From Curtobacterium ammoniigenes NBRC 101786 (lineage in GTDB: Bacteria; Actinomycetota; Actinomycetes; Actinomycetales; Microbacteriaceae), in NCBI RefSeq assembly GCF_001571045.1, contig NZ_BCSV01000002.1, positions 186,001 through 250,000 on the forward strand: a stretch of DNA of 64,000 nucleotides, read 5' to 3'. Below, piece after piece: positions 46,313 to 55,803 of the stretch. The notes beneath the pieces were generated by a model that did no database searches, was not told the DNA's origin, and saw only the letters and a list, made by a program, of their open reading frames with translations. The translations under genes and the position numbers were made by a program. The first letter of the stretch is position 1; each line of letters begins with the position of its first letter.

Positions 46313-46999
46313 ATGCCCATCCCGAAGACCACCGTCGAGAATTCGCCCCGCAAACTGCTGCGCGACGTCGTCTACGACAAGATCCTCGCGGCGCTCCGCG
46401 ACGGGACGCTGCAGCACGGCGAGCGGCTGAACGACGACGAGCTCGTGCAGTGGCTCGGCGTCTCCCGCACTCCAGTCCGCGAGGCGATCGCGAAGCTCGT
46501 CGACATCGGTCTCATCGAGATGGAGGCGAACCGCTACACGCGTGTCGCCCGCCCGACGTTCCGCGACTGGACGAACGCCGTCCGCGCGTTCTCGGGCTTC
46601 TGGGAGAGCTGCGCCCGCTGGAGCGTCCCCGCGCTCACCGACGCGCAAGCCACTGACCTGCGCAAGCTCGTCGACCGCGCCGACGCAGCCCGCGAGAAGC
46701 ACGCCGGCGACTACGACGCCCGTCTGGACGCGGTGCGCGAGTGGATCATCGAGCACACACCGAACCAACTCCTGACGCGCGCGGCGAGCGGGGCGCTCGA
46801 ACAGGTTCGATTCGCGCTGCAGCCGGCACCGCGGTTCGAGCAGTGGGATATCGCCGATGTCTTCGACGGGTTGCGCGAAGCGGTCGCCAACCGCGACGGC
46901 GAGCGCGCCCGGTCCGCAGCCCACGCGCTGTCGGTCGCGATGGAGGCACACATCGCCGCCGTTGCGACCGCGCGGGGCGAGCACGTCGACACCTGGTGA
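46313..46999 (+). CDS. GntR family transcriptional regulator (FCD-like)
   Basis: 228 residues: N-terminal winged helix (LRDVVYDKILAALRDGTLQHGE then LVQWLGVSRTPVREAIAKL) and an all-helical C-terminal domain. The metal-binding His pattern of classic FCD domains is not evident. It overlaps the following ABC ATPase gene by four bases (GTGA). Confidence 0.85.
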   Translation: MPIPKTTVENSPRKLLRDVVYDKILAALRDGTLQHGERLNDDELVQWLGVSRTPVREAIAKLVDIGLIEMEANRYTRVARPTFRDWTNAVRAFSGFWESCARWSVPALTDAQATDLRKLVDRADAAREKHAGDYDARLDAVREWIIEHTPNQLLTRAASGALEQVRFALQPAPRFEQWDIADVFDGLREAVANRDGERARSAAHALSVAMEAHIAAVATARGEHVDTW

Positions 47000-47778
47000 C
47001 CGACCTCATCTGCGTCGCCGGCCTCCGCGTCACGCGATCCGGTCGCGACCTCCTGCATGACGTCGATCTCACGGTTCGCGCCGGCGAGCACTGGGCGCTC
47101 CTCGGACCGAACGGCGCCGGAAAGTCGACACTGCTGGCGGTGCTCGGCGCGACGAGTCATCCGACCGCCGGCTCGGTCGACCTGCTCGGTCGGCGCCTTG
47201 GGCGCGTCGATGTCCGTGCGCTTCGAGAACGCATCGGGCACGTCGATCCGCGTCACAGGATGCTCGCGCCGCTGACGGTGTTCGAGACCGTGCTCACCGG
47301 CGTCACCGGCACGACCGACCTGATGATGCGGTGGGAGCCGACCAGCGCGCAGCAGGATCAGGCGCGGCAGCACATTCGTGACGTCGGATTGGAGGCACGT
47401 CTCGACGCCCGCTGGCCGGTCCTGTCCCAGGGTGAACGAGGGCGGACGCTCATCGCGCGGGCGCTGATGGCGGAGCCCGAGCTCCTCCTCCTCGACGAGC
47501 CCGCCACCGGCCTCGATGTCGCCGCGCGTGAGCATCTGCTCGAGATCATCGACGCCCTCCGAGCACGCCACCCGACGCTCGGCTCCGTGATGGTGACGCA
47601 CCATCTCGAGGACCTGCCCGCGTCCACCTCGCACGCACTGCTCCTCCGAGACGGACGTGTGGTTGCGCGAGGGCCGGCGGAGACGGTTATTACGTCAGCG
47701 GCGGTGTCCGACGCGTTCGCGTTCCCGCTCGCGATTTCGCGGGCGGGCGGACGGTGGCACGCTCGTCGAGCCGGCTGA
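46996..47778 (+). CDS. ABC transporter ATP-binding protein (YlmA-like)
   Basis: 260 residues from GTG 46996. Walker A GPNGAGKS, Q-loop region GHVDPRHRML without Gln, signature LSQGERGR, Walker B LLLLDEPATGLD, H-loop VTHH. No permease gene follows, as in the stand-alone YlmA group. It may serve a permease elsewhere or act off-membrane. Confidence 0.88.
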   Translation: MTDLICVAGLRVTRSGRDLLHDVDLTVRAGEHWALLGPNGAGKSTLLAVLGATSHPTAGSVDLLGRRLGRVDVRALRERIGHVDPRHRMLAPLTVFETVLTGVTGTTDLMMRWEPTSAQQDQARQHIRDVGLEARLDARWPVLSQGERGRTLIARALMAEPELLLLDEPATGLDVAAREHLLEIIDALRARHPTLGSVMVTHHLEDLPASTSHALLLRDGRVVARGPAETVITSAAVSDAFAFPLAISRAGGRWHARRAG

Positions 47779-47783
47779 GCTGG

Positions 47784-48140
47784 TCAGAGCGCGTGCTGTG
47801 CGATCAGGTACGCGATCACGGCGTCGCGCACAAGCTCGCTCGGTCTCCGGTGTTCTTCATTGGCACGCGCGACGAGCGCCGCGTCGAGATCGCGGGGAAG
47901 TCGCACGGTGCGACTCGGCGACGGGCCGCCAGATGCGCCAGCGAGCGATGGACGGCCTCGGCCGATCCGTTCGACCTCTTCAGGCCCGACCGCCGCAGCA
48001 AGAAGCGCAGCGCCAGCTCGATCGCTGGCGGAGCGCTCCACGCGGACGCCAGGCGGAAGGTCACTCATGGCCTCAGCCCGGGCGCTCAGTGCCTCCGCCC
48101 ACGTTTCCTCGTCCGGATTGATCGGCTCTCGACCTGCCAT
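47784..48140 (-). CDS. Ribbon-helix-helix antitoxin-like protein
   Basis: 118 residues from ATG 48140 with a strong aaggagg site. The C-terminal 40 residues form an RHH DNA-binding unit (SRTVRLPRDLDAALVARAN and SELVRDAVIAYL), and the N-terminal part would contact the toxin. It overlaps the stop of the small gene before it (TGATG). Probably the antitoxin of the pair; 5 bp from the convergent ABC gene. Confidence 0.8.
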   Translation of the reverse strand: MAGREPINPDEETWAEALSARAEAMSDLPPGVRVERSASDRAGAALLAAAVGPEEVERIGRGRPSLAGASGGPSPSRTVRLPRDLDAALVARANEEHRRPSELVRDAVIAYLIAQHAL

Positions 48141-48418
48141 CACCAGCCTCCTTCCCGTTGCGCGCGCTCCAAGTGTTTGCGGCGCGCGATCATCGCATGG
48201 AACACAAGAATGTCGCGCGGCGGCGTCACCACCGCCATCACCTCGATGAGGTTGGACCGGTCCCGGAGCGGTCCGATGGAGAGATCTGGGGACCGCCCAC
48301 CAGGCCAACGAGCCTCCTCGAACGCAGACACATGAAACGTCCAATTGAGGATCGCGAACGAGATGTCATCCGTGCTGATTCCATGTTTCAGTGCACTGTT
48401 CGCGATGCGCAACGCCAT
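48140..48418 (-). CDS. Putative small toxin paired with the RHH protein
   Basis: 92 residues from ATG 48418 (MALRIANSALKHG). Proteins with the SALKHGIS-D-I-x-A-I start, a central LSIGPLRDRSNLIEVMAV and a basic end (VFHAMIARRKHLERA) are found beside RHH or HTH antitoxins in many actinobacteria and are thought to be BrnT/RelE-like nucleases; this is inference from layout and shape. No ribosome site is visible; the -10 lies 6 bp before ATG, so a leaderless mRNA is likely. Confidence 0.7.
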   Translation of the reverse strand: MALRIANSALKHGISTDDISFAILNWTFHVSAFEEARWPGGRSPDLSIGPLRDRSNLIEVMAVVTPPRDILVFHAMIARRKHLERAQREGGW

Positions 48419-48424
48419 CGTAAT

Positions 48425-48463
48425 ACTGTAGGGCAATAATAGCAATAGCGACTTGCATTATTG
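48425..48463 (-). promoter_or_regulatory. AT-rich promoter and inverted repeat of the toxin-antitoxin pair
   Basis: On the minus strand the -10 tacagt (48425-48430) is 6 bp before the toxin ATG. Just upstream, caataat (48434-48440) and attattg (48457-48463) form an inverted repeat. The AT-richness stands out in this GC-rich DNA. It fits autoregulation by the RHH protein. Confidence 0.55.
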
Positions 48464-48479
48464 GCGACGGGCCGAGCAC

Positions 48480-49811
48480 CTACGGCCGTGCGGCCGCCGC
48501 AGCGCGGGCGGCGGCGGGGAGCGCCTCCAGGATGCGATTGATCGCACTGTCGTCATGTGCGGCCGTCAGGAACCAGGCCTCGAACACGCTCGGCGGGAGC
48601 GTGACGCCAGCATCGAGCATCGCGTGGAAGAACGGCGGGTAGCGCCAGGCTTCCTGCGCACGGACGTCGTCGTATGTCCGCGGGGGCGTCTCGGTGAATG
48701 CGAAGGAGAACAGGTTACCGGCCCGCTGCACGGTGTGCGCGACCCCGGCCATGGTCAGGGCGCCGCTCACCTCGTCGGAGAGCAGGTCCGCGAGGCGATC
48801 GAGCGTTGCGTACACGTCGGACGTCGCGTGCCGCAGCGTCGCGAGCCCTGCCGCCACAGCGAGCGGATTCCCGGAGAGTGTGCCGGCCTGGTAGACCGGG
48901 CCGAGCGGGGCGAGGTAGTCCATGACGTCGGCACGGCCGCCGAGTGCCGCCAGGGGCATCCCACCGCCGATGACCTTGCCGAACGCGATCAGGTCGGGCT
49001 TCCAGCCTGTGCCGTCGGGAACAACACCCGATGCTTCGAGCCCCCACCAGCCCGCCGCGCCGACGCGGAATCCGGTGAGCACCTCGTCGAGGATCAGCAG
49101 CGCGCCATGTGCGTGCACAATCTCGGCGAGTGCCCGGTTGAAGCCGGCGTCCGGCGCGATCACGCCCATGTTCGCCGCCGCCGCTTCGACGATCACCGCC
49201 GCGATCCGCTCGGAGTGCTGGTCGAACGCCGCCCGAACCGCATCGAGGTCGTTATAGGGCAGGACGAGCGTCTGCGCCGCGGTCGCGTCCGTGATCCCGG
49301 CCGAGCCAGGGAGGGACAGGGTCGCCACGCCGGAGCCGGCCTCCGCGAGCAGGGAGTCGGAGTGTCCGTGGTAGTGCCCGGCGAATTTCACGAGCAGATC
49401 GCGGCCGGTGTAGCCGCGGGCGAGCCGGATCGCGGTCATCGTCGCCTCGGTACCGGTCGACACCATGCGGAGCTTTTCGACCGGGCCATCGCCGTCGACG
49501 GCGACGCGACGTTCGACGAGTTCGGCGAGCTCGGTCTCTCCCGGCGTCGACGCGCCGAAGGAGAGGCCGCGCGCAGCAGCGTCCTGCACCGCGCGCACCG
49601 CCGGTTCGGCCGCGTGCCCGAGAATTGCCGGACCCCACGACGCGACGAGGTCGACGTACTCGCGTCCCTCCGCATCGCGGACATACGGGCCGGATGCCGA
49701 GACGAGGAATCGGGGCGTTCCGCCGACCGAGCCGTACGCGCGGACGGGTGAGTTCACGCCACCGGGGATCGCATGCTTCGCCCGGGTGAAGAGCTCATCG
49801 TTCGTCGTCAT
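48480..49811 (-). CDS. hemL: Glutamate-1-semialdehyde 2,1-aminomutase
   Basis: PLP enzyme giving 5-aminolevulinate from the HemA product. 443 residues. Motifs: [18 protein letters not shown], the [16 protein letters not shown] cup, [18 protein letters not shown] and the PLP Lys279 ([11 protein letters not shown]). The start overlaps the hemB stop. Last gene of the haem run on this strand. Confidence 0.97.
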   Translation of the reverse strand: MTTNDELFTRAKHAIPGGVNSPVRAYGSVGGTPRFLVSASGPYVRDAEGREYVDLVASWGPAILGHAAEPAVRAVQDAAARGLSFGASTPGETELAELVERRVAVDGDGPVEKLRMVSTGTEATMTAIRLARGYTGRDLLVKFAGHYHGHSDSLLAEAGSGVATLSLPGSAGITDATAAQTLVLPYNDLDAVRAAFDQHSERIAAVIVEAAAANMGVIAPDAGFNRALAEIVHAHGALLILDEVLTGFRVGAAGWWGLEASGVVPDGTGWKPDLIAFGKVIGGGMPLAALGGRADVMDYLAPLGPVYQAGTLSGNPLAVAAGLATLRHATSDVYATLDRLADLLSDEVSGALTMAGVAHTVQRAGNLFSFAFTETPPRTYDDVRAQEAWRYPPFFHAMLDAGVTLPPSVFEAWFLTAAHDDSAINRILEALPAAARAAAAARP

Positions 49812-50872
49812 CGGTCGGCCTTTCCCGTGATCGAGAGGTCCGCGACGGCCGCGGTGGAACCCGTCGAGCGCAGCCCCTCGCTCGTCAGTCGCTGCGCGAT
49901 CTCGACAGCGAAGTAGGTGAGGATCGCGTCCGCGCCGGCGCGCTTGATGCCGATCAGGGCCTCCATCGCCGCAGCATCGCGGTCGATCCATCCGTTCTGC
50001 GCGGCGGCCGTGATCATCGCGTACTCGCCGGAGATCTGATACGCCCACACCGGCACCGGCGACACCGATGCGGCCTCGGCGAGCACGTCGAGGTAGCTCA
50101 TGGCCGGCTTCACCATGACGATGTCCGCACCCTCATCGATGTCGAGCAAGACCTCGCGGATCCCGGCGCGGCCGTTCCCGGAGTCGATCTGATACGTCCG
50201 GCGGTCCCCCTGCAGCGAGGACGAGACCGCCTCACGGAACGGCCCGTAGAACGCGGATGCATACTTCGCCGCGTACGCGAGGAGGGCCGTTCCACCGTGA
50301 CCAGCGCGATCGAGGGCCTCCCGGGCGGCAGCGATCTGGCCGTCCATCATCCCGCTCATGCACACGAGCTCCGCACCGGCTTCCGCCTGCGCGACCGCCA
50401 TGTCCTGGTATCGAACGAGGGTCGCATCGTTGTCGACCGAGCCGTCTGCCGCGAGGACCCCGCAGTGCCCGTGGTCGGTGAATTCGTCGAGGCACAGGTC
50501 GGACTGGACGACGAGCGCGTCGCCGACCTCCGCTCGTGCGACGCGGATCGCGACGTTGAGGATGCCGTCGGGATCCGTCGCGCCGCTGCCCGCTGCATCC
50601 TTGTGCTCGGGGACGCCGAAGAGGTTGACCCCGCCGACCCCGGCCTCCGCGGCCTCCACGAGTGCTCGGCGGAAGGAGTCGAGACTGTGCTGCCGCACGC
50701 CCGGCATACTCGCGATGTCGATCGCCTCCGTCGCCCCTTCACGGATGAACATCGGGAGGATCAACTCCGCAGGGTGCAAGTGCGTCTCGGCGACCAGGCG
50801 GCGCATTGCCGGCGTCGCGCGGAGGCGACGCGGACGAACGGCGGGAAATCGGCCGACTGATGGGGTGGTCAC
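49808..50872 (-). CDS. hemB: Delta-aminolevulinic acid dehydratase (porphobilinogen synthase)
   Basis: Condenses two 5-aminolevulinate molecules. 354 residues with Schiff-base lysines at 203 ([14 protein letters not shown]) and 255 ([11 protein letters not shown]). The metal loop [14 protein letters not shown] has Cys127 and Cys137 with Asp129, the mixed pattern of actinobacterial enzymes. Coupled to hemD upstream and hemL downstream by four-base overlaps. Confidence 0.97.
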   Translation of the reverse strand: MTTPSVGRFPAVRPRRLRATPAMRRLVAETHLHPAELILPMFIREGATEAIDIASMPGVRQHSLDSFRRALVEAAEAGVGGVNLFGVPEHKDAAGSGATDPDGILNVAIRVARAEVGDALVVQSDLCLDEFTDHGHCGVLAADGSVDNDATLVRYQDMAVAQAEAGAELVCMSGMMDGQIAAAREALDRAGHGGTALLAYAAKYASAFYGPFREAVSSSLQGDRRTYQIDSGNGRAGIREVLLDIDEGADIVMVKPAMSYLDVLAEAASVSPVPVWAYQISGEYAMITAAAQNGWIDRDAAAMEALIGIKRAGADAILTYFAVEIAQRLTSEGLRSTGSTAAVADLSITGKADR

Positions 50873-51624
50873 GGGGCTTCTCCTGGTGGTGCGGGTGCTG
50901 CTGCGGGTTCGGTGAGTGGGACGTGTTCGAGGTCAGCGACGATCGCATCGAGGAGCGCCTCCGCGGAGCGCGAGTGTGCGACGACGTGCACCGGCAGTCC
51001 GATCGCCCGCGTCTCTGCGGCGGTGCGCGGGCCGATGCAGGCGATGCGCGTCGACGGGTCGAGCGGTCGTAGGCGCGCGGCGACCTGCTGCGCCACGCTG
51101 CCGCTCGTCACCATGATCGCGTCGGGAGGCGCGTCGAACCGGAGCGCGTCGGTTCCGGTTCCGACGGTCCGGTATGCGACGACGTCGTGCACGTCGGCTC
51201 CGCGCGCCCGAAGCGCCTGCGCGAGGGTGGGCCCGGCGAGGTCGGATCGAGGAACGAGGACGCGCCCCGTCGTCTGCGGCATGATCGCTGCCAGGTCGGC
51301 GGCTGACGCATCCTCCGGGACGACGTCGACGGTCCAGCCCGCTTGGCGACACGCGTCCGCGGTCGCATCGCCCACCGCGGCAACGCGGACTCCGCCGCAC
51401 CCTGTCCGGAGGCCCGGCACCCGCCCGGCGACGACGGACACCGCCGCGGCGCTCGTCACCACGACCCACTCGTACGAGCCATTGACGAGGCCGGTCGCCG
51501 CCTCGTGCAGCGGCGAGAGATCCGACGGCGGGCCAGCGGCGATCAGCGGGACCACGACGGGTGCAAGCCCCCTGGCACGCGCCGCCGCCGCGACACGCTC
51601 GCCCCACGGGCCGCCGCGCGGCAC
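50869..51624 (-). CDS. hemD: Uroporphyrinogen-III synthase
   Basis: Cyclises hydroxymethylbilane. A two-domain HemD fold: [15 protein letters not shown] and [15 protein letters not shown] are the paired substrate-facing segments. The only start codon close by is GTG 51624, which cuts into the first strand (normally VLVPRGG); the frame continues open upstream ([12 protein letters not shown]) past the hemC stop without ATG, GTG or TTG nearby. The true start may be a rare codon, or the gene is slightly truncated. Confidence 0.88.
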   Translation of the reverse strand: MPRGGPWGERVAAAARARGLAPVVVPLIAAGPPSDLSPLHEAATGLVNGSYEWVVVTSAAAVSVVAGRVPGLRTGCGGVRVAAVGDATADACRQAGWTVDVVPEDASAADLAAIMPQTTGRVLVPRSDLAGPTLAQALRARGADVHDVVAYRTVGTGTDALRFDAPPDAIMVTSGSVAQQVAARLRPLDPSTRIACIGPRTAAETRAIGLPVHVVAHSRSAEALLDAIVADLEHVPLTEPAAAPAPPGEAP

Positions 51625-51662
51625 CAGGACAGTCGGAGTTCGTGCGGTGTCCGTCGGTGCTC

Positions 51663-52643
51663 CTAGCGGGAGGATGCGGCGATGTCAGCGAGATCCGCTG
51701 CGCCGTTCGCGAGCAGTTCGTCGGCGACGCGACCGGCGACGGAGCGTGCCTCCGCAAGGCGCTCGTCCATCGGCGCGGGATCGAGGTGGGCGCCGTGCGA
51801 CGCGGTTCGCGCATCAGCGCCGTCGGGGCTGTAGACGGTCGCGGTCACGAGCAGCAGTTCGGCGTCGACGACGGCCGAGGCGCCGATCGGGGCGGAGCAG
51901 CCGGCCTCGAGGCGAGCGAGCACGTCACGTTCGGCGGTGACCGTGAGGCGGGTGGTGGGATGATCTATCCCCCGCACGCCGCGCCGCAACGCGCCGAAGG
52001 GCTCTCCCGAGGCCGTTGTCACGCCCGCACGGGTCTCGACGGCGAGCGCGCCCTGCCCGGGTGCGGCGGGCCAGAACCCGGTCGGAAGCATCTCCGTCGC
52101 TGCCGCGAGGCGACCGATGCGTTCGAGTCCGGCTGCGGCGAGCACGACGGCGTCGAGGTCGTCCTCGACCCGCGCCAACCGGGTGTCGATGTTGCCGCGG
52201 ATGTCGACCACCGTGAGGTCCGGTCGACGACGCAGCAACTGCGCGATACGCCGGGGCGAGCCGGTGCCGACCTTCGCACCGTCCGGAAGCGTTTCAAGCG
52301 TCAAGCCGTTCCGTGCGCACAGCGCATCGCGGACGTCGGCGCGCTTCGGCACCGCGGCGATCTCGAGTCCGGGCGCCGGAGCGGTGGGGAGGTCCTTCAG
52401 TGAGTGCACGAGCACATCGACCTCGCCGGCCGCGAGTGCCTCACGCAGCGCCGACGCGAACACCCCGGTTCCGCCGAGCGACGACAGGGAGGCGCGGTTC
52501 ACGTCCCCCTCGCTCGTCACGGTCACGAGTTCGACCGGCATGCCCGCCGCTGCCGAGAGCCGGTCGGCAACCATCTGCGATTGTGCGACGGCTAGACGGC
52601 TACCCCGGGTGCCGAGCCGAATGACGTCCGGCTGGTCGGTCAC
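51663..52643 (-). CDS. hemC: Hydroxymethylbilane synthase
   Basis: Joins four porphobilinogens. 326 residues from GTG 52643. Seen: IRLGTRGSRLAVAQSQ, HSLKDLPT, GTGSPRR, RGNIDTRL, and the dipyrromethane cofactor Cys249 (LEAGCSAPIGA). The start overlaps the ferrochelatase stop (GTGA). Confidence 0.97.
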   Translation of the reverse strand: MTDQPDVIRLGTRGSRLAVAQSQMVADRLSAAAGMPVELVTVTSEGDVNRASLSSLGGTGVFASALREALAAGEVDVLVHSLKDLPTAPAPGLEIAAVPKRADVRDALCARNGLTLETLPDGAKVGTGSPRRIAQLLRRRPDLTVVDIRGNIDTRLARVEDDLDAVVLAAAGLERIGRLAAATEMLPTGFWPAAPGQGALAVETRAGVTTASGEPFGALRRGVRGIDHPTTRLTVTAERDVLARLEAGCSAPIGASAVVDAELLLVTATVYSPDGADARTASHGAHLDPAPMDERLAEARSVAGRVADELLANGAADLADIAASSR

Positions 52644-53872
52644 GGCGCGACACCGGCCGCGGCCGGCTTGAAGCCGGCGCGGACGTTCTCGCAGCATCCG
52701 GGTCGACAGACGTCGTACCAGGGGCCGAGATCGGTGACGTGGGGTCGGTCGGCGGTCGGCGTGCCGTTCACGCGTTCGAGCACCAGGTCGATGAGGCCGC
52801 CGACATAGGTCGGGTCGACGCCGGGCGTGGGGGTCCGGGTGGACCAGAACCCGAGCTCGCCCGCTGTCTCAGTCGCCTCTTCGTCGAGGTCCCACATGAC
52901 CTCCATGTGGTCGCTGACGAATCCGAGCGGAACGATGACGACGGCCCGCGTCGGCCCTCCCGCGAGCGACTGCAGGTGGTCGTTGATGTCGGGCTCGAGC
53001 CATGGCTGGCTCGGCGGTCCGGAGCGCGACTGGTAGACGAGTTTCCAGCCAGGGACGGTCGCACCCTGCAGTCCGCTTCCGAGCGGCGTCTCGAGGAACT
53101 CCGCCCACGCCGCCGCGATCACGACCTCCGCCACGGCGGTGTGCTGGGCCGCGTACGCCCCATCCGGGCCGAAGCCCCGGAAGTCCGGACCGGATTTCGC
53201 GGCGTCGCTCGACGGGATGGAGTGGGTCGAGAACAGCACCTGGAGTTCGGTGCTCGGGTCGAGCCCCTCATTCGCCGCGATCGCCTCGGCGAACGCGTTG
53301 CGGAGCCCGTCGATGAACGGCCGAACGAACGCGGGGTGGTCGAAGAACTGCCGGACCTTATCGATGCGGATCACGTCGGCGAGGCCGGTCTCAGTGAGCA
53401 CCCGTGCGAAGTCCTCGCGATACTGCCGGCAGCTCGAGTACGACGAGTACGCGCTCGTCGCGATCGCGATGAGATTGTGGAACCCCTGATCCGCGGCTTC
53501 TCGGACGGCGTCTTCGAGATAGGGGTCCCAGTTGCGGTTGCCCCACAGGACCGGGAGATCGATGCCACGCGCAGCGAGTTCCGCCTCGAGCGCCGCCTTG
53601 AGCGCACGGTTCTGAGCGTTGATCGGGCTGACCCCACCGAAGTGACGGTAGTGGTGCGCGACCTCTTCGAGGCGCTCATCGGGGATCCCGCGCCCGCGCG
53701 TGACGTTGCGGAGGAACGGGATGACGTCGTCCTGGCCCTCGGGCCCCCCGAAGCCGGCGAGGAGGATCGCGTCATACCGAACGGGGGTCTCGACGTGCTC
53801 GGGGCCTGACGCGGCCGCCTCGGTCGCGAATCGGACGAGCTCGCCGTTGGTGATGTTCGCCGTGTCGGTCAC
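52640..53872 (-). CDS. cpfC: Coproporphyrin ferrochelatase with [2Fe-2S] ligands
   Basis: Inserts iron into coproporphyrin III in gram-positive bacteria. 410 residues from GTG 53872. Seen: AILLAGFGGPEGQDDV, GGVSPIN, GNRNWDPYLEDAV, metal-site His in STHSIP, and PLGFVSDHMEV. Four cysteines (148, and 389, 393, 394 near the C-terminus) match the [2Fe-2S] cluster ligands of actinobacterial enzymes. Between chdC and hemC with four-base overlaps on both sides. Confidence 0.96.
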   Translation of the reverse strand: MTDTANITNGELVRFATEAAASGPEHVETPVRYDAILLAGFGGPEGQDDVIPFLRNVTRGRGIPDERLEEVAHHYRHFGGVSPINAQNRALKAALEAELAARGIDLPVLWGNRNWDPYLEDAVREAADQGFHNLIAIATSAYSSYSSCRQYREDFARVLTETGLADVIRIDKVRQFFDHPAFVRPFIDGLRNAFAEAIAANEGLDPSTELQVLFSTHSIPSSDAAKSGPDFRGFGPDGAYAAQHTAVAEVVIAAAWAEFLETPLGSGLQGATVPGWKLVYQSRSGPPSQPWLEPDINDHLQSLAGGPTRAVVIVPLGFVSDHMEVMWDLDEEATETAGELGFWSTRTPTPGVDPTYVGGLIDLVLERVNGTPTADRPHVTDLGPWYDVCRPGCCENVRAGFKPAAAGVAP

Positions 53873-54597
53873 GACAGCACCTCCGGCAGCTCGGCGGTGG
53901 TGACGCGACGGCCCGTGTAGAAGGGGATCTCCTCGCGGACGTGACGACGGGCCTCCGTGTAGCGCAGATCGCGCATCAGATCGACCAGGTCGATCGGGTC
54001 CGGCGACTCGAGCGGCAGGATCCACTCGTAATCGCCTAGCGCGAAGCTCGCGACGGTATTCGCCAGCACGCGCTTGAACTTCGCACCCTGCCGACCGTGG
54101 TCGGCGAGCATCTGTCGGCGCTCCGCCTCGGGCAGGAGGTACCACTCGTACGATCGGACGAACGGGTAGACCGTCAGCCACTCGCGCGGCGGCACGCCGC
54201 GAAGGAACGCGGGCGTGTGCGACTTGTTGAACTCTGCATCACGATGGGTGCCCATGGCGTGCCAGACGGGCTCGAGGTCCGCGAACAGCGCGGTCCGACG
54301 GATCGCGCGAAGCGCGGCCTGGATCTCCGCGGCGTCCGGCCCATGCAGCCAGATCATGACGTCGGCGTCGGCTTTCAGGCCCGAGACGTCGTAGAACCCG
54401 CGGATGGTGACGTCGCGCGTCGCGACGTCGGCGACGAGGTGGTCGAGTTCGGCGACGGCGGCATCGTCTGCTCGCTCGACGCGGCCGCTCGGCCGACGGA
54501 ACACAGCCCACAGCGTGTACGCCGTGAGCAGGCTGAGATCGACACCGGCGTTCTCGGCGTCGGTCGATGGAACGGGCGCGGGCGCGCTGGAACTCAT
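53869..54597 (-). CDS. chdC: Coprohaem decarboxylase ChdC (HemQ)
   Basis: Peroxide-dependent conversion of coprohaem to haem b, last step of the coproporphyrin route. 242 residues. Seen: YTLWAVFR, YDVSGLKADADVMIW, LTVYPFVRS with the catalytic Tyr144, and the proximal His167 in MLADHGRQGA. Start at ATG 54597; ATG 54606 is 9 bp earlier. Upstream neighbours are small envelope genes. Confidence 0.95.
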   Translation of the reverse strand: MSSSAPAPVPSTDAENAGVDLSLLTAYTLWAVFRRPSGRVERADDAAVAELDHLVADVATRDVTIRGFYDVSGLKADADVMIWLHGPDAAEIQAALRAIRRTALFADLEPVWHAMGTHRDAEFNKSHTPAFLRGVPPREWLTVYPFVRSYEWYLLPEAERRQMLADHGRQGAKFKRVLANTVASFALGDYEWILPLESPDPIDLVDLMRDLRYTEARRHVREEIPFYTGRRVTTAELPEVLS

Positions 54598-54684
54598 GAG
54601 AACCATTGTCCTATCGGTCGGCTGGGCCGAAATCAGCCCGGGGGATCGCTGCGGCCCCCTTGCCGCGCGGGTGCCTGACGCGGC

Positions 54685-54927
54685 TCAGCGCCGGCGAAGC
54701 ACCGAAACGACGATACCCCCGACCACTGCCACTCCGGCTGCGAGCGCTGCCAGGTACGGCCCGGGGTTCTCATTGAGGCCACGCTTGACGTTCGACGCCG
54801 CGATGCCGATCTGTTTGGGCAGATTGAGCTTGTCCTCGATCGCATCGAGGGTGTCGAACAGTTGCGCGCGCGTTGCGGCCGCTGCGTCACTCAGACGATC
54901 GAACTCAGAAGTGGTGCTGTCGCTCAT
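54685..54927 (-). CDS. DUF3618 small membrane protein
   Basis: 80 residues: helical N-terminus (FDRLSDAAAATRAQLFDTLDAIEDKLN) and a single membrane helix at about 58-76 ending in RRR. Typical of DUF3618, which usually sits beside holin-like DUF1469 and YtxH-like genes, as here. Function unknown; probable envelope-stress group. Confidence 0.85.
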   Translation of the reverse strand: MSDSTTSEFDRLSDAAAATRAQLFDTLDAIEDKLNLPKQIGIAASNVKRGLNENPGPYLAALAAGVAVVGGIVVSVLRRR

Positions 54928-54949
54928 CGATGTTCCTGCTGGTCGCCGG

Positions 54950-55405
54950 TCAGAAGCGGTGGACGTCGGGTTTGCGGACGGCGCGCTGCACCGGCGGCTC
55001 TGGCTTCTTGCCCATGCCCTTGATCGCGCTGATGTCGTTCTTCACGCTCTGCATCGTGCGCTTCGGCAGCGGCGGCAGCCCGGCCTTCAGGCGCTTCCAA
55101 CCCAGGAATCCGAGGAGTCCGGCGACGAGGAACATGGCAACCGCGATGATGATCGCGGAGAGCCAGGCGGGCATCACCGTCGCGAGGCCCATGACGGCCG
55201 CCGTCAGGAGCACGCCGATCGCGTAGAGCACGATTACGAGGGCGGCGATCAGGAAGGCTGCCGCGAACGCGAAGATCTTCGCCTTCGCGATCATCTCCGC
55301 CTTGAGCAGCGCCAGCTCACCGCGGACGAGCTCCTTGACGAGCCGCGGCACGTCGGCGACGAGGCCGAACAACGACTTGCTGCGGCGTTCCCGGGTGTCG
55401 GTCAT
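54950..55405 (-). CDS. Phage holin family / DUF1469 membrane protein
   Basis: 151 residues: cytoplasmic amphipathic start (SLFGLVADVPRLVKELVRGELALLKAEMIAKAK), two long membrane helices (about 47-70 and 77-100), basic C-terminal tail. Called Act-holin-like (PF07332) in databases but a chromosomal envelope protein, not a phage lysis gene. Overlaps the YtxH-like gene by four bases. Confidence 0.87.
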   Translation of the reverse strand: MTDTRERRSKSLFGLVADVPRLVKELVRGELALLKAEMIAKAKIFAFAAAFLIAALVIVLYAIGVLLTAAVMGLATVMPAWLSAIIIAVAMFLVAGLLGFLGWKRLKAGLPPLPKRTMQSVKNDISAIKGMGKKPEPPVQRAVRKPDVHRF

Positions 55406-55701
55406 GATCCGGGGGTCCCCGCCGAGCCGTTCGTGCTCGGCTGTGCGGCGTTGGTGTCGGTGCGCTTGCGGGACGTCGCCTTGCGGACGGCCTTCTTCGT
55501 CGCCTCGCCGATCAGCTCCGCGACATCAGGCGTGCGGTCGGCGATGAAGTCCTCGAGCCCGTGCACCTGCTTCTGCACGCCGCTGCTGTTCCAGAATCGG
55601 CCGCTCACCGACTTGATCTGTTCGTACCGCGCACGGCCTGCTCGCGCCCCGAGGACGTATCCGAGCGCGGCCCCTGCAACGAATATCAGTCTGCCTCGCA
55701 T
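55402..55701 (-). CDS. YtxH-like small membrane protein
   Basis: 99 residues starting MRGRLIFVAGAALGYVLGARAG: a short Gly/Ala-rich membrane segment with the YtxH-type GYVLGARAGR motif, then a helical soluble part and a Thr/Asn-rich tail. Function unknown. First gene of the three-gene envelope group between cgoX and chdC. Confidence 0.82.
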   Translation of the reverse strand: MRGRLIFVAGAALGYVLGARAGRARYEQIKSVSGRFWNSSGVQKQVHGLEDFIADRTPDVAELIGEATKKAVRKATSRKRTDTNAAQPSTNGSAGTPGS

Positions 55702-55803
55702 TTGCGGACCCTTCGTGTCGTGATGAGCTTGCGGTCATACGCCGACCGGCATGTGTCGACCCAGTGTCTGCAACCCTAGACCTCGCCCGATTCGGGCGTC
55801 CGC

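Noticed and set aside
54950-55405. Phage holin, hence a prophage
   Set aside because: The holin-like label belongs to a chromosomal actinobacterial family (DUF1469) beside DUF3618 and YtxH-like genes; no other phage gene is near.
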